From positions 1 through 45,147 of the forward strand of contig JACRFY010000237.1 in NCBI GenBank assembly GCA_016212565.1: a stretch of 45,147 bases of DNA, read 5' to 3'. Of this stretch, positions 25,088 through 33,974 are shown piece after piece. Positions within the stretch are counted from its first letter, which is position 1. Every line of letters begins with the position of its first letter. The position numbers and the translations under genes are program-made. The stretch is from Magnetospirillum sp. (GTDB taxonomy: Bacteria; Pseudomonadota; Alphaproteobacteria; Rhodospirillales; Magnetospirillaceae). Under the pieces are notes generated by a model, which was not told where the DNA came from, ran no database searches, and saw only the letters and a list, made by a program, of their open reading frames with translations.

Positions 25088-26533
25088 GTGCACAGCCGAC
25101 GTCTCGCAATCGCCCTTGTACTGGCCCTGCTGCTGCCGGCCGCCGGCCAGACGCGGGAAGCGCCGGGCAGCTTTGCCGATCTGGCCGAAAAGCTGCTGCC
25201 GTCGGTGGTCAACGTCTCGACCACCCAGACCATCCGCAATCCCGAGCGGGTGCCGGAGATGCCGCAATTCCCGCCCGGCTCGCCGTTCGAGGACTTCTTC
25301 AAGGAATTCTTCGACCGCCAGATGCGCCCCGACGCCCATCCGCGCCGGGCGACCTCGCTGGGGTCGGGCTTCATCATCGACGCGTCCGGCTATGTGGTGA
25401 CCAACAACCACGTCATCGCCGATGCCGACGAGATCACCGTCACCCTGCACGACGATACCGTCGTCAAGGCCAGCGTGGTCGGCCGCGACAGCAAGACCGA
25501 TCTGGCGCTGCTGAAGATCGATGCGGGCAAGAAGGCGCTGACCGCCGCGACATGGGGCAATTCCGACGGGGCCCGCATCGGCGACTGGGTGTTGGCGATC
25601 GGCAATCCGTTCGGCATGAGCGGTACCGTCACCACCGGCATCGTCTCGGCGCGCGCCCGCGAGTTGAACGGGCCCTACGACGACTTCATCCAGACCGACG
25701 CGCCGATTAACCGCGGCAATTCCGGCGGACCGCTGTTCAACATGAACGGCGAGGTGATCGGCATCAACTCGGCGATCTTTTCGCCGTCGGGCGGTTCGAT
25801 CGGCATCGGCTTCGCCATTCCCTCGTCGCTGGCCAAGCCGGTGATCGAGGACCTGAAGAAGTTCGGCAAGACCCGCCGCGGCTGGCTGGGCGTGCGCATC
25901 CAGTCGCTCGACAAGGAGCTGGCCGAATCCATGGGGTTGTCCGATGAGAAGGGCGCCCTGGTCGCGGCGGTCAACGACGGCAGCCCGGCCGCCAAGGCCG
26001 GCCTCAAGCCCGGCGACGTGATCTTGAAGTTCGACGGCAAGGACGTGTCGGAGATGCGTCGCCTGCCGCGTCTGGTCGCCGAGACCGCCATCGGCCGCAA
26101 GTCCGAGGTGGTGGTGTGGCGGGACGGCCGCCGCCACTCGGTCGAGGTGGTGATCGGCGAACTGGAGGACGATCAGCCCGAGGTCCCGGTCAAGGGCGCC
26201 GAAAAGCCCAGTCCGCAATCGGTGGGACAGGCGGTTCCCGGCACCGGGATGAGTGTCGCCAACCTGACGCCGCAACTGCGCGAGCGCTTCGGCATCGACG
26301 GCGACACCAAGGGCGTGGTGGTCACCGAGGTCAAGGGCGACGGTGCGGCCGCCGACAAGGGCCTGAAGGCCGGCGATGTGGTGATCGAGGCCGGAAACCA
26401 GCCGGTGCGCTCGCCCCAGGACCTGATCAAGATGGTCGAAAAGGCCCGGGGCGCCGGGCAGAAGTCGCTGCTGCTGCGGGTCGAAAACCCGCAGAACATC
26501 CGCTTCGTCGCCCTGCCGCTGGGCAAGAAGTAG
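25088..26533 (+). CDS. degP: Do-family periplasmic serine endoprotease (DegP/HtrA)
   Basis: This 481-residue periplasmic protease/chaperone degrades misfolded envelope proteins. It has a signal peptide (LAIALVLALLLPAAGQT), a trypsin-like domain with His108 (TNNHVIA), Asp138 (KTDLAL) and Ser212 (GNSGGPLF), and two PDZ domains at about 265-360 and 385-475. The loop with FEDFFKEFF is typical. The GTG start is supported by AAGGG and the signal peptide. It follows hflKC-DUF2065, the arrangement seen in many alpha- and gammaproteobacteria, and has its own 143-bp leader. Confidence 0.95.
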   Translation: MHSRRLAIALVLALLLPAAGQTREAPGSFADLAEKLLPSVVNVSTTQTIRNPERVPEMPQFPPGSPFEDFFKEFFDRQMRPDAHPRRATSLGSGFIIDASGYVVTNNHVIADADEITVTLHDDTVVKASVVGRDSKTDLALLKIDAGKKALTAATWGNSDGARIGDWVLAIGNPFGMSGTVTTGIVSARARELNGPYDDFIQTDAPINRGNSGGPLFNMNGEVIGINSAIFSPSGGSIGIGFAIPSSLAKPVIEDLKKFGKTRRGWLGVRIQSLDKELAESMGLSDEKGALVAAVNDGSPAAKAGLKPGDVILKFDGKDVSEMRRLPRLVAETAIGRKSEVVVWRDGRRHSVEVVIGELEDDQPEVPVKGAEKPSPQSVGQAVPGTGMSVANLTPQLRERFGIDGDTKGVVVTEVKGDGAAADKGLKAGDVVIEAGNQPVRSPQDLIKMVEKARGAGQKSLLLRVENPQNIRFVALPLGKK

Positions 26534-26612
26534 CCGGTCCGTTTCGTCATGTTCGGGCAATCGGGTGGAGCCCGCGCGCGGGTGACTGGCGCGATGAGCG
26601 CCCGCGGAACGG

Positions 26613-26631
26613 GCCTTTTCGCAGAAAAGGC
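26613..26631. repeat. Hairpin GCCTTTT/AAAAGGC
   Basis: A 7-bp perfect inverted repeat with a 5-base loop lies about 80 bp after degP. The position between degP and cbiB suits a transcript-end or mRNA-stability structure. It is followed by the stronger hairpin at 26697. Confidence 0.4.
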
Positions 26632-26696
26632 GCATAGTGGAGCGTCGCCAAGGGGGCCGGAGGCACCCGCCCGGCGCCGGAGGGACGGAAACAAGT

Positions 26697-26725
26697 CAGG
26701 GCAATCGGTTCATCCGATTGCCCTG
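26697..26725. terminator. Strong perfect hairpin between degP and cbiB
   Basis: A 12-bp perfect stem (CAGGGCAATCGG / CCGATTGCCCTG) with the loop TTCAT lies between degP and cbiB. No T-run follows. An AGTCAGG directly at its start recalls a fragment of the B12 box, but the rest of a cobalamin riboswitch is not recognisable, so I call it a terminator-like hairpin. Confidence 0.55.
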
Positions 26726-26779
26726 TAACGCCGCGGCAGGCCGGTTGACCGTCGGCCGGCCGCGGCCCATTCTGCGGCC

Positions 26780-27766
26780 ATGATGTGGACCTCCGACCTC
26801 GTCCCCGCGGCGCCCTATCTCCTGTTCCTCGCCCTAGCCCTCGACGCCCTGGTCGGCGAGGCGCCGTGGCGGTGGCTGCGGCTGCCCCATCCGGTGGCGG
26901 CGATCGGCAGGGCCATCGCCGTCCTCGACCGCCGCCTCAACCGGCCGCACCGTGCGGACCGGGAGCGGCGTCGGCGCGGCGTGGTGCTGGTGGTTCTGGT
27001 GGTCGGCGGAGCGGCGGCGATCGGCCTCGGCATCGCCGTGCTGGCGCGGCGGATTCCCCATCTGTGGATCGTCGAGGTGTTGATCGTCGCCATCCTGTTG
27101 GCCCAGCGCAGTCTGTTCGAGCACGTCCACGATGTCGCCCGCGCCCTGCATTTCGGCGGCCTGGCCGCCGGTCGGGACGCGGTGGCGCGCATCGTCGGCC
27201 GCGATCCCGATTCGCTCGACGAATACGGGGTTGCCCGCGCCGCCATCGAGAGTCTGGCCGAGAACTTTTCCGATGCCGTGGTGGCGCCGGCCGTCTGGTA
27301 CCTGTTGCTGGGGCTGCCGGGGATGGTGGCCTACAAGGCGGTCAACACGCTCGACAGCATGGTCGGTTATCGCAACGACACCTACCGCGCCTTCGGCTGG
27401 GCCTCGGCGCGTCTGGACGATCTTCTCAACCTGCTTCCGGCGCGGTTGTCGGGGGGGCTGATCGTCCTCGCCGCCCTGTTTGCGCCCAAGGGCCGGCCAT
27501 GGGCGGCCCTGGTCACCATGTTCCGCGATGCCCGCCACCACCGCTCGCCCAATTCCGGCTGGCCGGAGGCGGCGATGGCCGGTGCCCTCGATCTCGCCCT
27601 CGGCGGCCCGCGCCGCTATCCCGGGGTGGTGGTCGACGAGACGTGGCTGGGACAGGGCCGCGCCAAGGCCACGGTCGCCGAGATCGACCGCGCCCTGGTG
27701 CTGTTCGCGGCCGCCGCCGTCCTCAATGCCGGCGGGGTGGTGCTCGCGTTGATGGCGGGGGGGTGA
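26780..27766 (+). CDS. cbiB: Adenosylcobinamide-phosphate synthase CbiB/CobD
   Basis: CbiB (CobD in Pseudomonas denitrificans naming) attaches the aminopropanol side chain to adenosylcobyric acid at the inner membrane. The 328-residue protein has family motifs DALVGEAPWRWLRLPHPVAAIG, EYGVARAAIESLAENFSDAVVAP, YKAVNTLDSMVGYRN and NSGWPEAAMAGAL, with several membrane segments. It stands apart from the other cobalamin genes of the window. ATG codons at 26780 and 26783 are equally possible. Confidence 0.95.
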   Translation: MMWTSDLVPAAPYLLFLALALDALVGEAPWRWLRLPHPVAAIGRAIAVLDRRLNRPHRADRERRRRGVVLVVLVVGGAAAIGLGIAVLARRIPHLWIVEVLIVAILLAQRSLFEHVHDVARALHFGGLAAGRDAVARIVGRDPDSLDEYGVARAAIESLAENFSDAVVAPAVWYLLLGLPGMVAYKAVNTLDSMVGYRNDTYRAFGWASARLDDLLNLLPARLSGGLIVLAALFAPKGRPWAALVTMFRDARHHRSPNSGWPEAAMAGALDLALGGPRRYPGVVVDETWLGQGRAKATVAEIDRALVLFAAAAVLNAGGVVLALMAGG

Positions 27767-27879
27767 GCCCGCGCGGAGTCTCAGCCAGGGCCGATGGCGC
27801 CAGGACGAGCTGTGCCTTGCCAACCCCGCGGCGCCCTGTCAGAAGTGTCCCTTGGCAGGGTATGTGTGGGGAGGCGGAG

Positions 27880-28665
27880 ATGCGTGCGCTACGAGGGTGG
27901 ACCATCGCCGCCGGATTTGCCGTGGCATTGCTGCCGACGCTGGCCGCCGCCGCCGAGTCGATGCGGATCGCCTTCGAGGACGCCGAGTTGCCGCCGTTCT
28001 ACCTCGGCTCGACGGCGGAGATCGATCCGGTCAAGCCGGGGATTTCCGTCGAGCTGGTCAAGATGGCAGCCGCCCAACTGGGCATCGACATCAAATTGAC
28101 GCGGATGCCGTGGGTGCGCTGCCAGGCGGCGCTCAAGCAAGGGCAGGTCGATGCCATCTTCCAGGGCTCGTACCGCGAGGAGCGGCGCGAGATCGGCGTC
28201 TATCCCATGGCCGGCGACAAGCCCGACCACGCCCGGCGCATCGCCACCGTCTCCTATTCGCTGTTCCGCCAGAAGGGCAACAAGGTGTCGTGGGACGGCA
28301 AGATGGTGAGCGACCTGAACGGGCCCGTGGGGGTGCCGAACGGCTATTCGATCGGTGGCGACCTCAAGGACAAGGGCATCGCCGTCGAGCTGGCGCAGAA
28401 TTCGCGGATCAATTTCACCAAACTGTCCCTGGGGCGGGTGGGAGCGGTGGCGACGCTGGACGTGACCGGCGAGGATCTGTTGGCCTCGGGCGCGTTTCCC
28501 ACCCTCGAGAAGCTGTCGCCGCCGCTGGTGACCAAGGACTATTTCGTGATGGTCTCGCACCGGTTCTACGGCGAAAAGCCGGAGGTGGCCGAGAAGCTGT
28601 GGGCGAAGATCGCCCAGTTGCGCGAGGCCAAGGGCGCCGAGCTGAACCGGAAATACGCCGAGTAG
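27880..28665 (+). CDS. Solute-binding protein, family 3 (periplasmic)
   Basis: This 261-residue protein has a Sec signal peptide (WTIAAGFAVALLPTLAAAA) and a type II periplasmic binding fold of the amino-acid-binding family 3. Features are MRIAFEDAELPPFYLG, ISVELVKMAAAQLGI and QVDAIFQGSYREERR. No permease or ATPase genes are adjacent, so it could feed an ABC transporter encoded elsewhere or a sensor. ATG at 27880 has GGAGGCGG just upstream. It is convergent with the chemoreceptor, with only eight bases between the stops. Confidence 0.88.
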   Translation: MRALRGWTIAAGFAVALLPTLAAAAESMRIAFEDAELPPFYLGSTAEIDPVKPGISVELVKMAAAQLGIDIKLTRMPWVRCQAALKQGQVDAIFQGSYREERREIGVYPMAGDKPDHARRIATVSYSLFRQKGNKVSWDGKMVSDLNGPVGVPNGYSIGGDLKDKGIAVELAQNSRINFTKLSLGRVGAVATLDVTGEDLLASGAFPTLEKLSPPLVTKDYFVMVSHRFYGEKPEVAEKLWAKIAQLREAKGAELNRKYAE

Positions 28666-28673
28666 CCGGCCCG

Positions 28674-29984
28674 CTACTGCCGCCGGATGCCGGTGCAGAC
28701 GCGGCCGACGAAGGCGTCGATGTCGTCGTTCATGCTCACCGTGCGCTGCGCCATGTCGCCGGCGGCGATCAGCACCTGCTCGGCCGCCTCGGTGGCGGTG
28801 CCGGCGATGCTGGCCACCTCGCTGATGGTGTTGGCCACCGTCTGCACACCGGCGGCGACGTCGCGGATGTTGTGCGACATGGTGGCGACGGCGGCCGATT
28901 GCTGCTCGGTGGTGACGGCGATGGTGGTGGCGTTGTCGTTGATGTCGCGGATCATGGAGGCGATGGTCTTCACCGCCTCCACCGCCTGGCCGGTGGCCTG
29001 GCGCATGCCCTCGATCTGGCCGACGATTTCGTCGGTGGCCTTGGCGGTCTGGTTGGCGAGGTGCTTGACCTCGTTGGCGACCACCGCGAAGCCCTTGCCG
29101 GCTTCGCCGGCCCGCGCCGCCTCGATGGTGGCGTTGAGGGCCAGCAGGTTGGTCTGATTGGCGATCTCGGTGATCAGGTTGACGACCTCGCCGATGCGGA
29201 TGGCGGCCTGGGACAGGCCCTGGATGGCCTCGTCGGTGCGACCGGCGACGCGCACCGTTTCGCTGGCCATCTGCGCCGAGCGCTGGATGCGGGTGGCGAC
29301 CTCGCGGATGCCGCTCGACACCTCTTCGGCGGCATGGGCGACCGATTCGACATGCGCCGAGGCGTCCTCGGCGGCGCGGGCGACGGTGGTCGACTGCGTG
29401 CTGGTCTGGCTGGCGATCGAGCTCATCTGCTGGGCGGTGGCTTCCAGCTCGGTGGCGGTGGCGGCGACCGCCTGGCCCATGTGCTTGATGGTGTTGCCGA
29501 CTCCGGTGGCCTCGGTGGCGAAATCGCGGGTCTTCTTCTCCATGCCGGTGAGGGCGCCGTTGATCAGGCGGGCATGGTCGGAGAACTCGCCCACCAGGCC
29601 TTCGAGCAGGATGTGGCGGAAGTAGCGGCCCTCGGCGGTCTTGGCCATCGCCGCGTCGGCCTCCTTGGTGAAGGCTTCGGTGAGGTCGAGCAGGCGGTTG
29701 ACGGCGTGGTCGAGCTGGCCGAGGACGCCGGATTCGACGATGCCCACCACCCGGCTGTCGAGGCGCCCGGAGGCGGCCTGTTCGAGGACCTTGGCGGTGC
29801 GATGGATCGCGGAATGGGTCTTGGCGACGAAGGCCAGCGAGGCAATGCCGATGACGGCGGCGAGTCCGGCCAGGGCCGCCTGCGCCAGATCGCCGTGAAC
29901 CAGCGCGATCACGGCCGCGACCACCGTCGTCAGCGCGGCGATGGCGGCGGCGACGCGCGCCTTAGAGAGCGAAGACGAATTCAT
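28674..29984 (-). CDS. Methyl-accepting chemotaxis protein without periplasmic sensor
   Basis: This 436-residue receptor has two adjacent N-terminal membrane segments ([18 protein letters not shown] and [19 protein letters not shown]) with almost no loop between them. A HAMP-like helical region (residues 70-115) and a long coiled coil follow. The signalling tip is [35 protein letters not shown]. It has no periplasmic ligand domain. The ATG at 29984 lies inside the upstream PAS gene, overlapping it by 23 bases, so the two are coupled. The PAS protein may provide the sensing input. Confidence 0.9.
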   Translation of the reverse strand: MNSSSLSKARVAAAIAALTTVVAAVIALVHGDLAQAALAGLAAVIGIASLAFVAKTHSAIHRTAKVLEQAASGRLDSRVVGIVESGVLGQLDHAVNRLLDLTEAFTKEADAAMAKTAEGRYFRHILLEGLVGEFSDHARLINGALTGMEKKTRDFATEATGVGNTIKHMGQAVAATATELEATAQQMSSIASQTSTQSTTVARAAEDASAHVESVAHAAEEVSSGIREVATRIQRSAQMASETVRVAGRTDEAIQGLSQAAIRIGEVVNLITEIANQTNLLALNATIEAARAGEAGKGFAVVANEVKHLANQTAKATDEIVGQIEGMRQATGQAVEAVKTIASMIRDINDNATTIAVTTEQQSAAVATMSHNIRDVAAGVQTVANTISEVASIAGTATEAAEQVLIAAGDMAQRTVSMNDDIDAFVGRVCTGIRRQ

Positions 29985-30486
29985 CGTAGGGCACCCCCAA
30001 AGCCGTGAGCTTCTCCACCACCGCGGCGAAGGACGCTTCCATTCCCCGCTTGGGATCATCGTGACGCCGTTCGATCGCCAGCAGGTCGGCGTACAGCCCT
30101 TCGGCCTTGGCCACCGCGTCGCGGCGCGGGCTGCGGCGGTTGGAGTGGTAGCTGACGATGGTGCCGGCGGCGTCGAAGGTCGGCGTCACATGGGCGAAGA
30201 CCCAGTAGTGGTCGCCGTTCTTGGCCCGGTTGAGCACATAGGCGAAGCATTCCTTGCCGGCGCCGATGGTGTCCCACAGCAGCTTGAAGACGCAACGCGG
30301 CATCGCCGGATGGCGGACGATGCTGTGCGGCTGCCCCATCGCCTCGGCCTCGCTATAGCCGGCCATGCGCAGGAACACCTCGTTGCCGTAGATGATGCGG
30401 CCGCGGGTGTCGGTCTTGCTGACGATGATCTCGTCGGCGCCGAACCGGCGCTCGACTCCGCTCAGATAAACGTCGTTCCGTGCCAT
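29962..30486 (-). CDS. Aer-like PAS domain protein
   Basis: This 174-residue protein has one PAS domain at about residues 15-115: [54 protein letters not shown]. This is the pattern of the aerotaxis receptor Aer, which binds FAD. It has no membrane segment or HAMP domain, and ends in a helical tail. The overlapping downstream gene is a receptor lacking a sensor, so the pair could be a two-polypeptide version of Aer. Homology starts at the ATG at 30486; the longer frame is not supported. Confidence 0.88.
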   Translation of the reverse strand: MARNDVYLSGVERRFGADEIIVSKTDTRGRIIYGNEVFLRMAGYSEAEAMGQPHSIVRHPAMPRCVFKLLWDTIGAGKECFAYVLNRAKNGDHYWVFAHVTPTFDAAGTIVSYHSNRRSPRRDAVAKAEGLYADLLAIERRHDDPKRGMEASFAAVVEKLTALGVPYDEFVFAL

Positions 30487-30633
30487 GCCCCCACCCCCAT
30501 GGTGCTTCTCCGGATTGCGGTCGAGACGAGTCCGGCCTCCGCGGGCGGAAGCGCTGGTAGGACCGCGAGTCAAGCATTACCCTACGGCCGCGGGAGGGGC
30601 AATCCCCCTTCCGGAGTAGCGTTTCCCTCTTTA

Positions 30634-30643
30634 GCGTTAACGC
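30634..30643. promoter_or_regulatory. Palindrome GCGTTAACGC upstream of rlmJ
   Basis: A 10-base perfect palindrome lies about 66 bp before the rlmJ start in a locally AT-rich leader. It could be a regulator site or chance. The region also separates rlmJ from the divergent PAS gene. Confidence 0.25.
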
Positions 30644-30708
30644 AATCTACATTCGAATTGTGGGGCAAATATGAAGGCCGGTTGTGCACATGCCCCGACG
30701 GAGAGCCC

Positions 30709-31545
30709 ATGAATTACCGCCACGTTTACCATGCGGGTAACTTCGCCGATGTGCTCAAGCACGCTGTGCTGGCGTTGGTGGTCGATTACTTGAAGCGCAA
30801 GGATGCGGGATTCCTTTATCTCGACACCCATGCCGGCCTCGGCAGCTACGACCTTGGCGCCATCGAGGCCGAAAAGACCGGCGAATGGCGCGACGGCATC
30901 GGCCGGATCCTTGCCGCCGCCGCGGCCCCGGCGGCCCTCGCTCCCTATCTGGCGGCGGTGCGCGCCTGCAACGGCGGCGACGGCCCGCTGCGCCGTTATC
31001 CCGGTTCGCCGATCGTGGTGCGGGCCCTGGCGCGGCCGCAGGACCGCCTGGCGCTGGTGGAGCTGCATCCCGACGACGCGGCCGGTCTGAAGACGCTGTT
31101 CGCCGGCGACCGCCGGGTCGGCGTCCACCACGGCGACGGCTATGCGGCGCTGAAGGCCCTGCTGCCGCCCCCCGAGCGCCGCGGCGTGGTGCTGATCGAC
31201 CCGCCCTTCGAGGCGAGGGACGAGTTCCTGCGCCTGCGCCGGGGCGTGGCGACGGCCATGGCGCGGTGGGCCACCGGCCAATATCTGGTCTGGTACCCGA
31301 TCAAGGGGCGGCCGGCGGTCGCGCGGTTCCACGCCGACCTCGCCATGCTCGGCCTGCCCGATTCGCTGGTCGTCGAGCTGATGGTCAAGCCGGGCGACGA
31401 CCCGCTGACCCTCAACGGCTGCGGCCTGGTGGCGATCAATCCGCCGTGGATCCTGCGCGATGTGCTGGCCGAGGTGCTGCCGTATCTGGCCGAGGTCCTG
31501 GGTGGAGACGCGGGGTCGTATCGGCTCGAACCTCTCGGCGCCTAG
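30709..31545 (+). CDS. rlmJ: 23S rRNA (adenine2030-N6)-methyltransferase RlmJ
   Basis: RlmJ methylates A2030 of 23S rRNA using S-adenosylmethionine. The 278-residue protein has the exact family start MNYRHVYHAGNFADVLKHAVL, LYLDTHAGLGSYDL as the cofactor site, and LIDPPFE as the DPPY-type catalytic motif. Its stop codon overlaps the stop of the convergent amidase gene by two bases. Confidence 0.96.
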   Translation: MNYRHVYHAGNFADVLKHAVLALVVDYLKRKDAGFLYLDTHAGLGSYDLGAIEAEKTGEWRDGIGRILAAAAAPAALAPYLAAVRACNGGDGPLRRYPGSPIVVRALARPQDRLALVELHPDDAAGLKTLFAGDRRVGVHHGDGYAALKALLPPPERRGVVLIDPPFEARDEFLRLRRGVATAMARWATGQYLVWYPIKGRPAVARFHADLAMLGLPDSLVVELMVKPGDDPLTLNGCGLVAINPPWILRDVLAEVLPYLAEVLGGDAGSYRLEPLGA

Positions 31546-32705
31546 GGCTCGCCCCGTTCGACCAGGATTGCGCCGGTGGCCGGGATGAAGGCCATCTTCT
31601 GTCGCGTCTCGGGATTGAAGACCGGCCGCTCGTCGAGCAGGCGCAGGAAATCGCCCAGGCTGGCCCCGACGACGGCCCGGGTTCGGTTCAGCCCCGCTTC
31701 CAGGGTGGCCTGCCGCTCCCGCGACGTGGCCAACAGGCTCTTGCAATCGGGATTGGTCTTGTCCTTTTCGTACGCCTGTGCACGGTCGACCTCATCGTTG
31801 AGCGAGGCCCCGGAAGGATTCCTCAGCGCGGCATAATGATTGGCCTGGACCAGGACTCCGGTGGCGGCGTCGATATCGCGGCGGTGGCGAACCATCCGGC
31901 TGGCGAGGCCGGGGAGCGGCAATCGATTGATCCGGGCGCACTCGATGATGCAGGCCTGTCCCTCCGTGACGCCGCAGATGGTGAAGAACGCGGCGGCCGA
32001 GAGGTCGGCCGCCATGACGGCGGCGACGGCGCTGTCGTAGTCGGGGCAGGTCTCCATGATGGTGCGGAGCAGGGTGTCGGGGGTGGTGGCGAATTTCGGC
32101 AGCCAGAAGTCCTTGGGCGCCCAGTTGATGGTGATGGAGAAGCGTCCCGCGGCGATCCCCGACAAGCCGCCGACATGGCCGAGGACGCCGACCAGGGTGA
32201 AGGTGCCCGCCGGGCCGTTGATGAACTTGATCCTCCGCGTCGCCCGGGCCAGGGCGTAGCCGAGGTCGCGCAGACCCCAATCGAGGGTGCGGATGTGGAT
32301 CATGCCGAGGGGCGGATGCCAGACGATTCCCGCCGTGCACCCCGCCTCGTCGGCGAGGCACCAGCTCTTGTCGCGGGTCCGGTACGGCGAGCCGACATGG
32401 GAGAAGGTGTACATGTTCTGCAAGGCGGCGAGACGGCCCTTGGGGACGCCCAGCATTCGCGACAGGGCGTAGACCTCGGCCTTGTAGCGTGCCCGCGAGG
32501 CCCAGTAGGCCCCGCCATAGGCAGCCTCGATCGCCGCCAGCAACGGGCGCAGGGGGCCGCTGAACGTGTCGGTGACCGCGGCCCAGCCGGTCTCGAACAG
32601 GTCGGCGATCACCGTCTTCTCGTCGGCGACCACGCTCTTCCAGCGCTGTTCCGGCGGCAGGGACAGATCGACGGTAAGGGAGGGGACGTCGGCGGTGAAG
32701 CGCAT
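31542..32705 (-). CDS. Acid ceramidase/NAAA-like N-acyl amide hydrolase
   Basis: This 387-residue protein resembles acid ceramidase and N-acylethanolamine acid amidase, Ntn hydrolases that cut an internal peptide to expose a catalytic cysteine. The N-terminal LTVDLSLPPEQRW matches the family alpha-subunit start. The likely cleavage/nucleophile site is GCTAGIV with Cys123, followed by the HIRTLDWGL segment in place of HGRNLDW. Later segments FTLVGVLGHVGGLSG and SITINWAP fit the beta subunit. No signal peptide is visible. It lies 11 bases downstream of the amidohydrolase gene with GAGG before its ATG, so the two form an operon. The substrate is unknown. Confidence 0.75.
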   Translation of the reverse strand: MRFTADVPSLTVDLSLPPEQRWKSVVADEKTVIADLFETGWAAVTDTFSGPLRPLLAAIEAAYGGAYWASRARYKAEVYALSRMLGVPKGRLAALQNMYTFSHVGSPYRTRDKSWCLADEAGCTAGIVWHPPLGMIHIRTLDWGLRDLGYALARATRRIKFINGPAGTFTLVGVLGHVGGLSGIAAGRFSITINWAPKDFWLPKFATTPDTLLRTIMETCPDYDSAVAAVMAADLSAAAFFTICGVTEGQACIIECARINRLPLPGLASRMVRHRRDIDAATGVLVQANHYAALRNPSGASLNDEVDRAQAYEKDKTNPDCKSLLATSRERQATLEAGLNRTRAVVGASLGDFLRLLDERPVFNPETRQKMAFIPATGAILVERGEP

Positions 32706-32716
32706 GGCCGCCTCGA

Positions 32717-33838
32717 TCAAGGCCAGGGATTGGGGGCCTGCGGCACCGGCGCCGGGGCCGGCGCCGGGAACACGACGGCGGACGCCAGGCGGGATCCCAA
32801 ATAAGCCCGTGGATTGGTGTCGGCGATTTGATCGAAGTGGCCGGGACGGAGGTTCTTGCGCAGTCCGTAGCAATACTCCTTCTCGGTCAGCTTCTCCATC
32901 TTCGACATATAGAAATCGGAACCGAACAATGTCCGATCGCGTATTCTTTGATCTTCGAGGAGAACGGCCAGGGTGGCGATATTGCTGTCAAGATGGAACA
33001 TGGTGTAGGAGATGTCGGCATAAAGGTTCGTGTTGGCGGGGTTGCGCAACATGTCGACGATGTCCCACAGCCAGTTCTTCGTCGGCTCGTCCTTAAACTC
33101 TCCGGTGCCGCGCGGGTCGCGCATATAGGCGTCCCAGGCCCTTTCGCCGCCGAAATGGGCCAGGCACAGCCGCAAGTTGGGATACTTGTCGAGGATTTCC
33201 TGATACCCCAGCGGCGCGGCCAGCTTGGCTGCGCGAGCGATGTCGGCGGCGTAGCGCTTGGCGCGAACGGTGGCGCCGGAACAATGGGTCATCACCGGAA
33301 CGTCGTTTTCCGCGCAGTAGGCGAAGATCGGGTCCAGTTCGGGGGCGGTCGGCCGATATCCCAGGGGCGGGTAGATCTTCACCCCTTTGAAGTTCCGCTC
33401 CTCGATCCAATAGCGAATGCACGCCAGGGCATTGGGGCGGCGCGGATCGAAATGAACGAAGGGCAGCACGCGCCCACCGGTTTTCTGGCTTAACGCCGCC
33501 AGTTCCTCGTGCTGGGAGTTGATGTCGTCCAGGGGGGCGCCATACCCCATCCCGGCCATGTCCATGGGAAGGACGACAAAACGGGCGTCCTGTTGGGGGT
33601 ACTGGTCCTTGAGACGATTGTTGAACACGGCCTCCTGACTGACTTCCAGGCCGACTTCGGCGAACTTTGCCAGTCGTTCCGCCAGATCCTTCCCCGAGAA
33701 GGGCCAGATATTGCGCAACACCCACAGGACCGCCGCGCGGACGGGGCCGAATTTCAATAGAGTCGTGATCCACTGATGGTATTCTTTGGGCACGTGACGA
33801 AGCGTGAATAAATGCACATGGCAATTGTGGATGATCAT
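32717..33838 (-). CDS. Metal-dependent amidohydrolase (amidohydrolase family 2)
   Basis: This 373-residue TIM-barrel hydrolase has the metal-binding HxH at its start (NCHVHLF). The segments FKGVKIYPPLGYRP, VMTHCSG, LCLAHFGGE and LFGSDFYM place it in the amidohydrolase-2 (ACMSD/uracil-hydrolase-like) group. The C-terminus ends in a proline-rich tail (PAPAPAPVPQAPNPWP). The ATG at 33838 with GGGAGGGGGAC upstream is preferred to the longer frame. It is the first gene of a two-gene operon with the NAAA-like enzyme, suggesting sequential hydrolysis of an amide substrate. Confidence 0.85.
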   Translation of the reverse strand: MIIHNCHVHLFTLRHVPKEYHQWITTLLKFGPVRAAVLWVLRNIWPFSGKDLAERLAKFAEVGLEVSQEAVFNNRLKDQYPQQDARFVVLPMDMAGMGYGAPLDDINSQHEELAALSQKTGGRVLPFVHFDPRRPNALACIRYWIEERNFKGVKIYPPLGYRPTAPELDPIFAYCAENDVPVMTHCSGATVRAKRYAADIARAAKLAAPLGYQEILDKYPNLRLCLAHFGGERAWDAYMRDPRGTGEFKDEPTKNWLWDIVDMLRNPANTNLYADISYTMFHLDSNIATLAVLLEDQRIRDRTLFGSDFYMSKMEKLTEKEYCYGLRKNLRPGHFDQIADTNPRAYLGSRLASAVVFPAPAPAPVPQAPNPWP

Positions 33839-33974
33839 GTCCCCCTCCCATACACGGCGGAGGCCACTCGACGTAGAACGGCGAGAGGCCATAATCGCCA
33901 GGCGGGAATGCTACGCCGTCGCGTCCGGCGCGACAAGCTCTATCTTGGCGCGATTATAGAATGCGTTTTTCGGC

